Below the pieces are notes generated by a model. That model saw only the letters and a list, made by a program, of their open reading frames with translations. It had not been told where the DNA came from and did not search any database. From Peribacillus cavernae (GTDB taxonomy: Bacteria > Bacillota > Bacilli > Bacillales > DSM-1321): a stretch of 64,000 bases of DNA. The stretch covers positions 108,422 through 172,421 of the forward strand of contig NZ_RYZZ01000020.1 in NCBI RefSeq assembly GCF_003989135.1, in the 5' to 3' direction. Every line of letters begins with the position of its first letter. The stretch's first letter is position 1. Below are positions 53,930 to 63,639 of this stretch, one piece after another. The translations under genes were made by a program, and so were the position numbers.

Positions 53930-55117
53930 TTGACACTGCCATTAGAAGATATTAAGATTCTCGATTTATCAAGGATCTATGCTGCTCCGGCAGGATCGAT
54001 GATATTAGCCGATTTGGGCGCAGATGTGATTAGGATCGAATCTCCTAAAGGAACCGATAGCATGCGCGAATGGTCTCCTTTTGTGCAAAGTGAGAGCACA
54101 TATTATTTTACAGCTAACAGGAATAAACGTTCTGTTACCATTGACTTGAAAAACGAGCACGGTAGATCTTTGTTTTTAAAACTCGTAAAAAACGCGGATG
54201 TGGTGCTTGAGAATTTTTTAACAGGGACACTGGATCGTTTAGGAATTGGGTATGAACAACTCAAAAAGATCAATCCTAATATCATCCTGTGTTCAGTTAC
54301 AGGGTATGGACAAACGGGACCATATAGCAAAGAACCAGGTTTTGACCCGGTTATACAAGCAATAGGTGGATTAATGGATGTCACAGGCCATCCTGAAGGA
54401 GAATCTACACGAGTGGGGGTACCTGTCGTTGATATTATCTGTTCCCTGTATACAGCAGTAAGCATTATGTCAGCTATTAGAGTTAAGGATAAAGAAGGGG
54501 AAGGGCAGCACATCGATCTATCTTTGTTAGATGTACAAATCAGTTCTTTAGCCAATATTGCAAGCAGTTATTTGATGGCAGGGAATATTTCAAAAAGATT
54601 AGGCAACCAGCACAATAATGTCGTTCCATACCAAGTATTTCAATGTGAAGATAGGCCACTGATGATTGCCGTAGGGAATGATAAACAATTTAGTAAGCTC
54701 TGTGAACTCCTGAATCAACCTGAATGGTTAACTAATGATAAATATAGAACAAACAGTGCCAGGGTTGAAAACAGACGCGAAATTACCGAACAATTAGAAC
54801 AAATATTCATGACGAAACATGCAGATGAATGGTTTAAGCTCCTTTCAGAAAAGGGCATTCCTTCTGGCCCGGTTAACAATGTTGAACAAGCATTTAATCA
54901 TCCGCAAGTTCGTGCCAGAGAAATGGTGGTAGAGGTTCCTCATCCGACTTTAGGAAAGATTAAATTGGTTAGAAATCCAATCCGTTTTTCAAAAACACCC
55001 ATTACGATTAGGAAACATCCTCCTCTTCTAGGGGAGCATACAGTTTCATTTCTTCAAGAGGAATTAAAATTAGATTTGGAAGACATAGAACACTTACGAT
55101 CTCAGGGCGCAATTTAA
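53930..55117 (+). CDS. Class III CoA-transferase (CaiB/BaiF)
   Basis: This 395-residue enzyme moves CoA from a donor thioester to a free carboxylic acid, activating it for degradation. Landmarks: KILDLSRIYAAPAGSMILADLGADVIRIESP at the start, the ANRNKRSVTIDLKNE block, and the catalytic aspartate in EPGFDPVIQAIGGLMDVTG. It starts with TTG 53930, nine bases after AGGAGG (53915-53920). First gene of a six-gene unit. The acid is unknown; carnitine derivatives, bile acids and aromatic or branched acids are known substrates in the family. Confidence 0.9.
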   Translation: MTLPLEDIKILDLSRIYAAPAGSMILADLGADVIRIESPKGTDSMREWSPFVQSESTYYFTANRNKRSVTIDLKNEHGRSLFLKLVKNADVVLENFLTGTLDRLGIGYEQLKKINPNIILCSVTGYGQTGPYSKEPGFDPVIQAIGGLMDVTGHPEGESTRVGVPVVDIICSLYTAVSIMSAIRVKDKEGEGQHIDLSLLDVQISSLANIASSYLMAGNISKRLGNQHNNVVPYQVFQCEDRPLMIAVGNDKQFSKLCELLNQPEWLTNDKYRTNSARVENRREITEQLEQIFMTKHADEWFKLLSEKGIPSGPVNNVEQAFNHPQVRAREMVVEVPHPTLGKIKLVRNPIRFSKTPITIRKHPPLLGEHTVSFLQEELKLDLEDIEHLRSQGAI

Positions 55118-55134
55118 TTTTAGGTGGCTATAAA

Positions 55135-55893
55135 ATGGCAAAAGAAGATTCTATGCAAACAATTAGTCGTGCAATTCATATATTGAAATCGTTTTCTCGT
55201 GAAGAGAAAGAGCTTTCCTTAGCAGATCTTCACCGAAAATTAGGATTATCCAAAGCAAGCCTTCAAAGAATTCTAAACACGTTGGTATTGTATGGAATAG
55301 TTGATAAAAACGAGGAAAGGAAAACCTATCGGCTGGGGATTGAGTTGTACTTTCTCGGACATTTGGTAGAAAAGAATTCCAATATATTATCTATCGCAAA
55401 TCCACATATGAAAGATTTGAATAAATTGTTTGATGAAACAGTCTCCTTAAGCATCATCCATCAAAACCAGAGGAAATGTATTGGATATGTAGCTAGTAAT
55501 CATGAATTAATGGCACTTACTTATATCGGGCAGTATTCGCCACTGTATGCAGGAGCGTCAGCCAAAGCATTAATGGCTTACCTTTCCGATCAAGAGCTAA
55601 ATGAGATTTTAGACGGCCTTACGCTAGAGCCGATAACCAAGGAAACGATTACGGATAAAGAAAAGTTAAAAAAAGAGATCCAGACAATTCGAGAGCAGGG
55701 GTTTGCAATAAGTAACAGCGAACGTGTGGTTGGCTCATTTTCTATCAGCTCTCCTATAATAGACCGATTTAATAAAGTGATTGCGGCTATTACATTGATG
55801 ATTCCTACAGTACGGGTAGATGAATCAAAAATGGAAACATATATCAAACACGTGAAAGAAACGGCTTCGATCATTTCACAGAAATTGTCTTAA
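55135..55893 (+). CDS. IclR family transcriptional regulator
   Basis: This is a 252-residue regulator: winged-helix HTH (QTISRAIHILKSFSREEKELSLADLHRKLGLSKASLQRILNTL) followed by an IclR effector-binding GAF-like domain (LSIANPHMKDLNKLFDETVSLSIIH to SISSPIIDRFNKVIAAITLMIP). It lies second in the operon, 17 bases after the CoA-transferase, and probably controls the promoter at 53808. The ribosome site before ATG 55135 (AGGTGG) is weak, which fits low expression of a regulator. Confidence 0.9.
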   Translation: MAKEDSMQTISRAIHILKSFSREEKELSLADLHRKLGLSKASLQRILNTLVLYGIVDKNEERKTYRLGIELYFLGHLVEKNSNILSIANPHMKDLNKLFDETVSLSIIHQNQRKCIGYVASNHELMALTYIGQYSPLYAGASAKALMAYLSDQELNEILDGLTLEPITKETITDKEKLKKEIQTIREQGFAISNSERVVGSFSISSPIIDRFNKVIAAITLMIPTVRVDESKMETYIKHVKETASIISQKLS

Positions 55894-55936
55894 AGTCTTA
55901 GATAATTAAAAAATTTTTAAGGAATAGGGTGGGAAA

Positions 55937-56755
55937 ATGACTGATTTAATTTTTGAAGTGCATGAGGGAGTAGCTACGATTACACTAAATCGTCCTGAGG
56001 CAAGGAATGCCTTTAGTATGCAGATGATCGATTTATGGATCAAGGCACTTGAAGAAGTCAGGGATAATGATGAGATTCGTGTTTTGATTTTAACCGGGAA
56101 TGGAAGGGCATTCTGTGCCGGCGGCGATATTAAGGCAATGAAAAACGGACTGGGTTTCTTGGATCTTACCGGGCATGAGGATAAGGACTTGGCCACATCA
56201 GGATTAGCTCGAAAGAATAGCTTATGGAAGTATGTCCAACGAATCCCGTTGTTAATGGAGGAAATTGACAAACCTACAATTGCAGCTATAAACGGTGATG
56301 CCATAGGCGCAGGTTTCGATATGTCCTTACAATGTGATTTACGAATAGCTTCAACACAGGCAAGGTTTAGTGAAGGTTATGTAAACGCAGGTATTGTTCC
56401 TGGTGACGGCGGTGGTTACTATTTACCTAGACTGATAGGTCTCGATAAAGCACTTGAATTATTATGGACGGGAAGAATGATTGACTCGGAGGAAGCAGGA
56501 AAGTTGGGATTAATTACAAAGCAAGTACCTCACGATGTATTAATGGAGGAAGCCTACAAGTTAGCAAATCAACTCGCACGCGGTCCTCAAACTGCAATCC
56601 GACTCATTAAACGAACCGTGTATCAAGGTCTAAAGACAGATTTAAGAACATCCCTGGATATGGTCTCCTCCTTTATGGGAATCGTTACGGAACATCCTGA
56701 TTATCAAGAAGGCTTAGATTCTATCGTTGAGAAACGTAAGCCTGAGTTTAAATAA
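55937..56755 (+). CDS. Enoyl-CoA hydratase/isomerase family protein
   Basis: This crotonase-fold enzyme has 272 residues. The oxyanion-hole residues lie in NGRAFCAGGDIKAM and in AAINGDAIGAGFDMSLQCDLRIAS; the segment EGYVNAGIVPGDGGGYYLPRLIG holds the acid/base region, with Asp replacing one of the two classical glutamates (VPGDGG). It would add water to an enoyl-CoA formed by the dehydrogenases downstream. ATG 55937 follows AGGGTGGG. Confidence 0.9.
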   Translation: MTDLIFEVHEGVATITLNRPEARNAFSMQMIDLWIKALEEVRDNDEIRVLILTGNGRAFCAGGDIKAMKNGLGFLDLTGHEDKDLATSGLARKNSLWKYVQRIPLLMEEIDKPTIAAINGDAIGAGFDMSLQCDLRIASTQARFSEGYVNAGIVPGDGGGYYLPRLIGLDKALELLWTGRMIDSEEAGKLGLITKQVPHDVLMEEAYKLANQLARGPQTAIRLIKRTVYQGLKTDLRTSLDMVSSFMGIVTEHPDYQEGLDSIVEKRKPEFK

Positions 56756-56807
56756 GGCTTTTTACTTCGGTAATCTATACGTTGTTATCATTCGGAGGTG
56801 AACTTTT

Positions 56808-57962
56808 TTGGTTAAGTCTTTGGAATTAGAAACTATTCAGCTATCGCAAAAGACAGAACAGGTAAGACATCAGGTTCGTAACTTTCTTAAAGAAGAAATG
56901 GAAGCGGGAACTTTTATTCCGCAATGTGATTCTTGGCTAAGTAAATGGGATCCGGAATTCAGCCGTAAGCTTGGACAGCGCGGATGGCTTGGGATGACGT
57001 GGCCTAAACAATATGGCGGTCAGGAACGGACAGCGCTAGAGCGTTATGTGGTCACTGAAGAGTTATTGGCTTTTGGATCACCTGTTGCAGCACATTGGTT
57101 TGCTGATCGCCAGACAGGTCCTCTTTTGCTGCGCTATGGAAACGAAAAACAAAAAAGTGAAATTCTACCTCGTATTGCTCGGGGGGAAGTTTTCTTTTCT
57201 ATTGGACTAAGTGAGCCAAATACAGGTTCAGATCTTGCCTCAATATCTACGAATGCAAGGAAAATAGATGGGGGTTGGCTGCTTAATGGCAGTAAGATAT
57301 GGACCAGTGGTGCACATCGTTCTCATTATATGGTGACACTATGCCGAACTTCTACTAAAACAGATAACCGACATGAAGGATTGAGCCAATTAATGGTTGA
57401 TATGTCTTCCTCGGGAGTATCCGTACGTCCTATTCATTTAATGACAGGGGAACATCACTTTAACGAGGTCTTCTTGGAGGATGTCTTCGTACCGGATGAT
57501 ATGGTTGTGGGAACTATTGGGGATGGATGGAAGCAAAGCATGGCTGAATTAGCCTTCGAACGAAGTGGCCCGGAGCGTTTCTTAAGTACCTTTCCATTAT
57601 TGGTTGAGTTAATTCGTGTTTTACAACAAGAGACAACAAATGAAGGCGGTTTCACAGCCGTGGGAAGACTTGTCGCTCGTCTAACGACATTACGTGAAAT
57701 GTCGTTAGGAGTAGCAGGCCTACTTGAACAGGGTGTTTCTCCTGACATTACCGCTGCTTTAGTAAAAGATTTAGGTACGCAGTTTGAGTGTCAAATCGCT
57801 GAAGTCGCCCGTTTATTAGTCTCTTCTTCAACACGGGTTGCAAATTCGCGCTTTAAATCATTGTTAGCGGACGCGGTATTACATTCGCCAGGTTTTACCC
57901 TTCGTGGAGGGACGACGGAAATATTACGAGGAATTATTGCAAGAGGGGTCGGGATAAGATGA
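56808..57962 (+). CDS. Acyl-CoA dehydrogenase, first subunit
   Basis: This is a 384-residue flavoprotein of the acyl-CoA dehydrogenase family: GWLGMTWPKQYGGQ, FSIGLSEPNTGSDLASI (FAD/substrate contact), GSKIWTSGAH and the C-terminal FTLRGGTTEILRGIIARGVG. It starts at TTG 56808 behind GGAGGTG. Its ATGA junction overlaps the next gene by four bases. Side-by-side pairs of such proteins with one diverged member usually form heteromeric dehydrogenases (as with the FadE pairs of steroid degraders), and I infer that here. Confidence 0.88.
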   Translation: MVKSLELETIQLSQKTEQVRHQVRNFLKEEMEAGTFIPQCDSWLSKWDPEFSRKLGQRGWLGMTWPKQYGGQERTALERYVVTEELLAFGSPVAAHWFADRQTGPLLLRYGNEKQKSEILPRIARGEVFFSIGLSEPNTGSDLASISTNARKIDGGWLLNGSKIWTSGAHRSHYMVTLCRTSTKTDNRHEGLSQLMVDMSSSGVSVRPIHLMTGEHHFNEVFLEDVFVPDDMVVGTIGDGWKQSMAELAFERSGPERFLSTFPLLVELIRVLQQETTNEGGFTAVGRLVARLTTLREMSLGVAGLLEQGVSPDITAALVKDLGTQFECQIAEVARLLVSSSTRVANSRFKSLLADAVLHSPGFTLRGGTTEILRGIIARGVGIR

Positions 57963-59038
57963 ACGACATAAGCCAGATCATTAAGGAAACGGCTGAAAAA
58001 ATCATGGAAGATTTGTGCACCAAACAAGTTGTTGAAGACTCCGAACTTGGTATTTTACCTAGGGAACTATGGAAAACGATAGTTAAATCAGGAATGGCAA
58101 CCGTTGGGGTTTCTGAGGAAGCAGGGGGTTCAGGCGGCAGTTTTGCCGATGCTTTAACTATATTGAGGATTGCAGCGAAATTCTCGGCCCCTATTCCAAT
58201 TGCAGAGACGTTAATGGCCAACTGGGTCCTTTCCGAGGCGGGCTTACCTTTAATGGAAAAGCCAACTACAATTGCTTCAAATAACAACGGGAATAAAATG
58301 ATGTTTATAGAAATTTCGGATGGGTGGACAATTTCTGGCTCTGCTTATGATGTTCCTTATGCTCGTTACGCTGAAGCTGTTGTAGTAATAGGGAATTCAC
58401 AACAAGGAAATATGGTTGCAATTGTAAATCCGAGGGCATGTCATATTGAACATGAGCAAAATCTAGCAGGCGAGGCAAGAGATCATTTGTATATTAATAA
58501 CGTCCATTTGCAGGGGGAAGCGGTTTCGAGGGTGAGAGAAGGTAATGATAATAATCTCTTGTATAGAGGTGCATTAATACGTGCCGTTCAAATGACAGGG
58601 GCGCTTGAAAGGATTCTCGAACTTTCTATAGCTTATTCAAAAGAACGGATACAGTTTGGGCGCCCTATCGCAAAGTTTCAAGCGATCCAGCAGCAAATTG
58701 CTATTTTAGCAGGTGAAGTTTCATCAGCAAAAACTATTACCAATCTAGCAGTCAAGTCTTTTGAAGCGGGCAACGGTGAAAAACAAATCATGGCCGCTAA
58801 AATTAGAGTAGGTGAGGCTGCAAGTCTTGGAGCACCAATTGCACATCAAATTCATGGCGCTATCGGTTTTACCGATGAACATTCCTTGCAACAAAGTACG
58901 AGGCGACTTTGGTCATGGCGTGATGAGTTTGGAAATGAGAGCTATTGGGCTAATAAACTGGGGAACGAGGTTTTAAACACAGGGCCAGATTATTTATGGC
59001 CGTTTGTTACATCAATGAACAGTGAGCTCGTTTTATAA
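57959..59038 (+). CDS. Acyl-CoA dehydrogenase, second subunit
   Basis: This is a 359-residue acyl-CoA dehydrogenase-like protein, more diverged than the first: the middle beta domain is shortened and lacks the usual SEPxxGSD block, while the C-terminal half is better kept (SKERIQFGRPIAKFQAIQQQIA and HQIHGAIGFTDEHSLQQSTRRLWSW). That helix domain supplies FAD and subunit contacts. Overlap ATGA with the first dehydrogenase suggests that the two are made in equal amounts and form one heteromeric enzyme. Confidence 0.87.
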   Translation: MNDISQIIKETAEKIMEDLCTKQVVEDSELGILPRELWKTIVKSGMATVGVSEEAGGSGGSFADALTILRIAAKFSAPIPIAETLMANWVLSEAGLPLMEKPTTIASNNNGNKMMFIEISDGWTISGSAYDVPYARYAEAVVVIGNSQQGNMVAIVNPRACHIEHEQNLAGEARDHLYINNVHLQGEAVSRVREGNDNNLLYRGALIRAVQMTGALERILELSIAYSKERIQFGRPIAKFQAIQQQIAILAGEVSSAKTITNLAVKSFEAGNGEKQIMAAKIRVGEAASLGAPIAHQIHGAIGFTDEHSLQQSTRRLWSWRDEFGNESYWANKLGNEVLNTGPDYLWPFVTSMNSELVL

Positions 59039-59147
59039 TAATTGCAGTAAATTCCTGATGCCCGGACATCAAGCTAACAGACCCCGTTACATCCGGGAAC
59101 CGCCAAGTATCATTGAAAATGGATATGAAAAAGGGGAGGTAATGTTA

Positions 59148-60254
59148 ATGCAAAGAATCATGAGCTTGATTATTGTTTTATTGCTGGCCGCTCTGACAGG
59201 CTGCGCTAATCCTACTCCGCAAAAGCCTGGAGAAACAAAACAAGCAAGTGGATCCAACGAAGGTGAAGCCAAACAAATTACGATTGCTGGAAATGGTGGA
59301 AAAATTGAAAAAGCTGTCCGTGACATAATTGCCCCTAAATTTGAGGAAGAAACAGGCATTCAAGTAAATTATATTGCCGGCCTATCAGGTGAAATTTTAT
59401 CCAAAGTTGAATTGCAGAAAAATGCGCCGCAAATTGACATTGCTTTCTTTGTTCCCGTCGATGTACAGCGCGCTAATGAAAAAGGGCTTATTGAAAACGT
59501 TGACGTAACAACAGTCCCAAATATGGAAAAGGTTGATCCGCGTTTTGTTGCGATTGACAAGGTAGCTGCACCGGCATTTGGCCTGGTGAATGCTCCAGCA
59601 TACAACACTGAAACTTTTAAAAAGAACGGTATCAAACCAATTGAGTCTTGGAATGACTTGGCTCGTCCTGCATACAAAGGTAAAACGGCATTTGCTGACA
59701 TATCTAACGACTGGGGTTTTAACACATTATATAACCTGGCACTGGCCAATGGCGGTAGCATTGATAACCTGGAACCTGGGTTAAAAAAGGCCAAAGAGCT
59801 GGCCGGCTATTCTTCTACTTTCTATAAAAACTCCACACAAATGATGCCCGCCATCCAACAGGGGGCTGCGGACGTTACAGTAATGGGAAGCTACGTAATT
59901 GCAGATCTGGCTGCTAATTCCGGGGTACCGTTAAAAATGGTCGTACCAAAAGAAGGTGTATATATGCATGCTTTTAGTGCCGCATTGATAAAAAATACAC
60001 CTAATAAGAAAGAGGCAACCGAGTTTATTAACTACCTAATTAACGAAGAATCACAAAAATCCATTTCTGAGGAAGGTTTCTATCCAGTTATCAAAGGAAT
60101 GAGCATACCAGAAAAATATGAAGAAATCATCGGCCTGAAAGATTCAGACAAAACATATAAGCCTGACATTGCAAAATTAGCGGAAACCCGGGGTGAATGG
60201 ACAGACAGATGGTCGAAAGAGGTAACTCCTGAGCTTGGGAAATTATTAAAATAA
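59148..60254 (+). CDS. ABC-type extracellular solute-binding lipoprotein
   Basis: This is a lipoprotein of 368 residues with lipobox LTGC in the first 20 residues, a glutamine/serine-rich linker and a type II periplasmic-binding fold (ITIAGNGGKIEKAVRDIIAPKFEEETGIQVNYIAG; MMPAIQQGAADVTVMGSYVIADLA). It is in the group that binds Fe3+, phosphonate or polyamine-like or carboxylate ligands. ATG 59148 is eight bases after GGGGAGG (59133-59139); ATG 59142 is too close. It follows the dehydrogenases by 109 bases with no permease or ATPase beside it, so it must use a system encoded elsewhere. It probably binds the substrate of the pathway. Confidence 0.85.
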   Translation: MQRIMSLIIVLLLAALTGCANPTPQKPGETKQASGSNEGEAKQITIAGNGGKIEKAVRDIIAPKFEEETGIQVNYIAGLSGEILSKVELQKNAPQIDIAFFVPVDVQRANEKGLIENVDVTTVPNMEKVDPRFVAIDKVAAPAFGLVNAPAYNTETFKKNGIKPIESWNDLARPAYKGKTAFADISNDWGFNTLYNLALANGGSIDNLEPGLKKAKELAGYSSTFYKNSTQMMPAIQQGAADVTVMGSYVIADLAANSGVPLKMVVPKEGVYMHAFSAALIKNTPNKKEATEFINYLINEESQKSISEEGFYPVIKGMSIPEKYEEIIGLKDSDKTYKPDIAKLAETRGEWTDRWSKEVTPELGKLLK

Positions 60255-60290
60255 AGATGTGATAAATAAGAGACAAACAAAAAATAAAGC

Positions 60291-60336
60291 AGCAAGAAGA
60301 GATGATAAACAACCTCTTCTTGCTACTATTTATTTT
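60291..60336. terminator. Bidirectional terminator
   Basis: AGCAAGAAGAG (60291-60301) pairs perfectly with CTCTTCTTGCT (60314-60324); T-rich after it on the plus strand and, on the minus strand, TTTATTTTTTG. It serves the CoA-dependent operon and the SGNH gene. Confidence 0.85.
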
Positions 60337-61118
60337 TTAATCAAAAACTCCTCGATATACAAGGCCCAGACTTCATGGCCTTTTGCATTGGCACTTTCGT
60401 TGTCTTTGTTTAAGAAATTTTGTAGTTCTTTTGAATGGATATCTGGCCAAACTGTCCAGTGATCCAGGTACGTGATGTTATTTTCCTTTGCAAAGTTCTT
60501 TAGTTCATTAACCTGCTGAGGATAGAAGGTTGCCTTATAGAGCGGATGGGGAGGCTGCAGGATAAAGGTTGTATCTTTCTTGGCTGCCTTCACATTTTGA
60601 ATAATGGTAGTGATGTTGTCTAACGTATCGCTGTTGTTAATCTCTCCATTATCAGCCAGTGTAAATGGCTCAAAGATAATCAGATCTGCTTTCTGATCAA
60701 TCAACTCTTGCTGTTTATCTTGTTGGACAAATTCCATGGAGTTGAGGTCGTACTGCTTTACTTTTACTGTTACCGTGTCTCCATACGTTTTTTCTAGTTC
60801 CCCTTTAACAGCGTTTGGCCAGCCATTCACGTTTGCTGCCATTGCTTTGGAACCGCCAAAAAGAATCGTGAACGGCTTTTTTTCTCCGAGTCTTTTTTTA
60901 TATAATTCCTGACTTTCTTTTGGCCAATTGCCGGCAAAAGAAAGCAACTCATCTTCGGTTGGATTCTGCTTTTCATCCACACTCTTTTGTGGAACTTCCT
61001 CCTGGGCAGCCGATGAAGAATTTACGGAACTTTTGATTTGATCATTCCAGTGCATATTCCCAAGTACCAGAACGGCAGTACAAGCAATAGCCAATAACAA
61101 TGATAGGATAATTTTCAT
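60330..61118 (-). CDS. SGNH/GDSL-type hydrolase-like membrane protein
   Basis: This 262-residue protein has an N-terminal signal anchor (MKIILSLLLAIACTAVLVLG), a low-complexity SSSAAQEEVPQK linker, then an extracellular SGNH-type domain. The nucleophile block reads ILFGGSKAMA, i.e. GGS instead of GDS, and the C-terminal catalytic histidine is in NAKGHEVWALYI. Relatives lie in capsule and exopolysaccharide loci and are thought to act on acetyl groups of the polymer. ATG 61118 is behind GGAGG; a TTG at 61130 overlaps that site. It diverges from the exopolysaccharide operon. Confidence 0.78.
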   Translation of the reverse strand: MKIILSLLLAIACTAVLVLGNMHWNDQIKSSVNSSSAAQEEVPQKSVDEKQNPTEDELLSFAGNWPKESQELYKKRLGEKKPFTILFGGSKAMAANVNGWPNAVKGELEKTYGDTVTVKVKQYDLNSMEFVQQDKQQELIDQKADLIIFEPFTLADNGEINNSDTLDNITTIIQNVKAAKKDTTFILQPPHPLYKATFYPQQVNELKNFAKENNITYLDHWTVWPDIHSKELQNFLNKDNESANAKGHEVWALYIEEFLIKK

Positions 61119-61293
61119 ATTTACCTCCAAAATAAAACTTTATACCTAATGATAGCGCCACTAAACATGTAACTATTACCAATTTAATAGATGTACTACC
61201 TTTTTACTAGGAAATACTATTTAATAATTGAGTAGATAAAAAAACAAATTCACTAAGATTATGACAAGAAAATCATAAAATGACAAGATAATA

Positions 61294-61302
61294 TGATATA
61301 AT
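61294..61302 (+). promoter_or_regulatory. Extended -10 promoter of the exopolysaccharide operon
   Basis: TGATATAAT (61294-61302) is an extended -10 element; the -35 (CATAAA at 61274) is poor. It lies 38 bases before the first gene. Confidence 0.55.
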
Positions 61303-61339
61303 ACTCTTTGTTTTTATAGTAAGAAACTGGGAGGAAACA

Positions 61340-62080
61340 ATGGAAGAGACGATAAGTTTAAAAGAATTGTTTGGCACACTTAGAAAACGGCTGAGTTTAA
61401 TTGTAATCATTACCCTTCTGGCTGTTCTGGTCAGCGGCATCATTAGCTATTTTTTCTTAACTCCTATTTACCAGACATCTACGCAGATCCTGGTGAATCA
61501 ATCGAAGAATGAGCAATCCACCTATGACATTAACCAAGTACAAACGAATTTGCAGTTGATTAATACATACAATGTCATTATCAAGAGCCCGGCCATTTTG
61601 GAATTAGTAAAGAAAGATTTAAATCTTGATATGACCGCAGAGGAGTTAAACGGAAAGGTTACCGTTCAAAGCGAACAGGACTCTCAGGTAGTGAATGTAA
61701 TGGTTGAGGATCCAGATCCGCAAAAAGCAGCAAATATCGCAAATAAAACGGCAGAGGTTTTTCAGGCTGAAATCGTGAAAATCATGAATGTCGATAACGT
61801 GAAAATCCTGTCTAAAGCTTCCGTACAAGATAACCAATCTCCAATCAAACCAAATCCACTACTGAACATAGCGATTGCCTTAATCGTTGGATTGATGGCC
61901 GGCATCGGTTTGGCATTTTTGTTGGAATATTTGGACAACACGATTAAAACAGAACAGGATATTGAAAGGGCATTAGAGTTGCCTGTTTTGGGTGTCATTA
62001 CGGAGATTGACGAGCAAGAAGATTTCCGATCTAGAGCTGGGCGGAAACTAAATGGAAGAGGTGAGGCAGTTGGCTCCTAA
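61340..62080 (+). CDS. Capsular polysaccharide chain-length/BY-kinase modulator (YveK/EpsA-like)
   Basis: This is a 246-residue Wzz-type protein with two membrane segments, near residues 18-40 ([23 protein letters not shown]) and 173-195 ([27 protein letters not shown]), and an extracellular domain between. The cytoplasmic tail activates the tyrosine kinase encoded next. The C-terminus overlaps the start of that gene. Ribosome site GGGAGG before ATG 61340. Together they regulate polymer length and export. Confidence 0.9.
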   Translation: MEETISLKELFGTLRKRLSLIVIITLLAVLVSGIISYFFLTPIYQTSTQILVNQSKNEQSTYDINQVQTNLQLINTYNVIIKSPAILELVKKDLNLDMTAEELNGKVTVQSEQDSQVVNVMVEDPDPQKAANIANKTAEVFQAEIVKIMNVDNVKILSKASVQDNQSPIKPNPLLNIAIALIVGLMAGIGLAFLLEYLDNTIKTEQDIERALELPVLGVITEIDEQEDFRSRAGRKLNGRGEAVGS

Positions 62081-62759
62081 AAAGAAAATGGCGGAACTTA
62101 AAAGAAAGCTAATCACCAAACTGAATCCAAAATCACCTATCTCAGAACAATACCGGACAATCAGGACCAATATCCAATTTTCTTCAGTCGATAAAGATGT
62201 TCGATCCATATTAGTGACTTCTTCAGGCCCTGGCGAAGGAAAATCTACGACTGGCGCTAACCTGGCTGTTGTATTTGCGGAGCAAGGAAAATCAGTGCTA
62301 TTCGTTGATGCTGACTTACGAAAACCTACTGTCCATTACACATTTAATATAACAAATACATTTGGATTGACGAATGTGCTAACAAAGCAGGCTGATCTAA
62401 AAGATACAGTGTTTCAAACGGATGAAAGAAACTTGTATGTGCTTCCAAGCGGACCGATACCTCCGAACCCAGCTGAATTGTTAGGTTCAAAGGCAATGGA
62501 CGACTTGATGAAAGAGATCCTGCAGGAATTTGACCTTGTTTTATTTGATACGCCGCCAATATTAGCTGTAACAGATGCCCAGATCCTGGCAAATCGCTGT
62601 GATGGAACAATCCTGGTCGTATCCAGCGGCAAGACGGAAATTGAGCAAGCTGCCAAAGCAAAAGAACTGTTGTTATCTGTTAATGCAAGCATTTTAGGAA
62701 CGGTATTAAATAATAAAAAGGTAAAACAGGGTCAATATTACTATTATGGTGGGAAGTAG
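62070..62759 (+). CDS. BY-kinase, protein tyrosine kinase (YveL/EpsB, CpsD-like)
   Basis: This bacterial tyrosine kinase has Walker [10 protein letters not shown], Walker A' [11 protein letters not shown] and Walker B LVLFDTPP; the C-terminal cluster QYYYYGGK is the autophosphorylation site. It has about 229 residues. The frame is open from ATG 62052, but TTG 62070 follows GAGGTGAGG and gives the usual beginning ([13 protein letters not shown]). Both starts overlap the modulator gene. Kinase and modulator act as a pair at the membrane. Confidence 0.9.
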   Translation: MAPKKKMAELKRKLITKLNPKSPISEQYRTIRTNIQFSSVDKDVRSILVTSSGPGEGKSTTGANLAVVFAEQGKSVLFVDADLRKPTVHYTFNITNTFGLTNVLTKQADLKDTVFQTDERNLYVLPSGPIPPNPAELLGSKAMDDLMKEILQEFDLVLFDTPPILAVTDAQILANRCDGTILVVSSGKTEIEQAAKAKELLLSVNASILGTVLNNKKVKQGQYYYYGGK

Positions 62760-62847
62760 TATCATTTACGATAAATTAACGTCTGTAATGTAAGAAATGT
62801 GTTACATTTAGTAGAAAGATAATTGGAAACGTAATGGAGGGATTGTA

Positions 62848-63615
62848 ATGATTGATATACATTGCCACATCTTGCCTGGTATTGACGATGGAGCTCAAAC
62901 TATAGAGGATAGTATGGCGATGGCAAAACTAGCGGTTCAGGAAGGGATCACTTCAATTATTGCAACTCCCCATCATAACAATGGAAGTTACGAAAATAAA
63001 AAGCATGAAATCTTAGAAAAAGTAGAAGAACTAAACAGCATTTTGCAAATAGAATCAATACCATTACATATATTACCCGGGCAAGAGCCGAGGATTTACG
63101 GGGAATTGTTAGAAGATTATCAGAAGGATGAAATTGTAACCTTGAATGTTGGTGGACAATATCTTTTCATTGAACTGCCGTCAGGACATGTACCACGCTA
63201 TACGGAACAGCTCCTTTATGACATTCAACTGAATGGCTTGACCCCTATTATTGTCCACCCGGAAAGAAACTCGGAACTCATTCAAAACCCGGACACTATG
63301 TATCAGCTCGTAAAAAAAGGAGCCTTGACCCAAGTGACAGCTTCAAGTGTGGCAGGATACTTTGGCAAATCGATTAAAAAATTCAGCCTACAATTAATCG
63401 AGGCGAACTTGACGCACTTTATTGCATCAGATGCCCATAATGTCTCAAACCGGAGCTTTAAAATCACTGAAGCATTGGATGAAATCGAAAAAAGGTACGG
63501 TGTGGATATGGTTTATCTCTTTACTGAGAATGCGGAACTATTGGTTGACAGAAAGTCTGTATACAAAGAAATACCTGAAAAGGTAAAAAGGAGAAAAGTG
63601 TTGGGAATCTTTTAA
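62848..63615 (+). CDS. PHP-type protein tyrosine phosphatase (YwqE/CpsB-like)
   Basis: This is a manganese-dependent phosphatase of the PHP superfamily, 255 residues, that removes phosphate from the BY-kinase and its targets. Metal ligands are visible in MIDIHCHILPGIDDGA, ATPHHNN, IVHPERN and FIASDAHN. ATG 62848 follows GGAGGG. Kinase, modulator and phosphatase adjacent at the head of a polysaccharide operon is the standard arrangement in Bacillaceae; the sugar genes should follow beyond the window. Confidence 0.92.
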   Translation: MIDIHCHILPGIDDGAQTIEDSMAMAKLAVQEGITSIIATPHHNNGSYENKKHEILEKVEELNSILQIESIPLHILPGQEPRIYGELLEDYQKDEIVTLNVGGQYLFIELPSGHVPRYTEQLLYDIQLNGLTPIIVHPERNSELIQNPDTMYQLVKKGALTQVTASSVAGYFGKSIKKFSLQLIEANLTHFIASDAHNVSNRSFKITEALDEIEKRYGVDMVYLFTENAELLVDRKSVYKEIPEKVKRRKVLGIF

Positions 63616-63639
63616 TCTATTAGTTAGACAATAATATAT

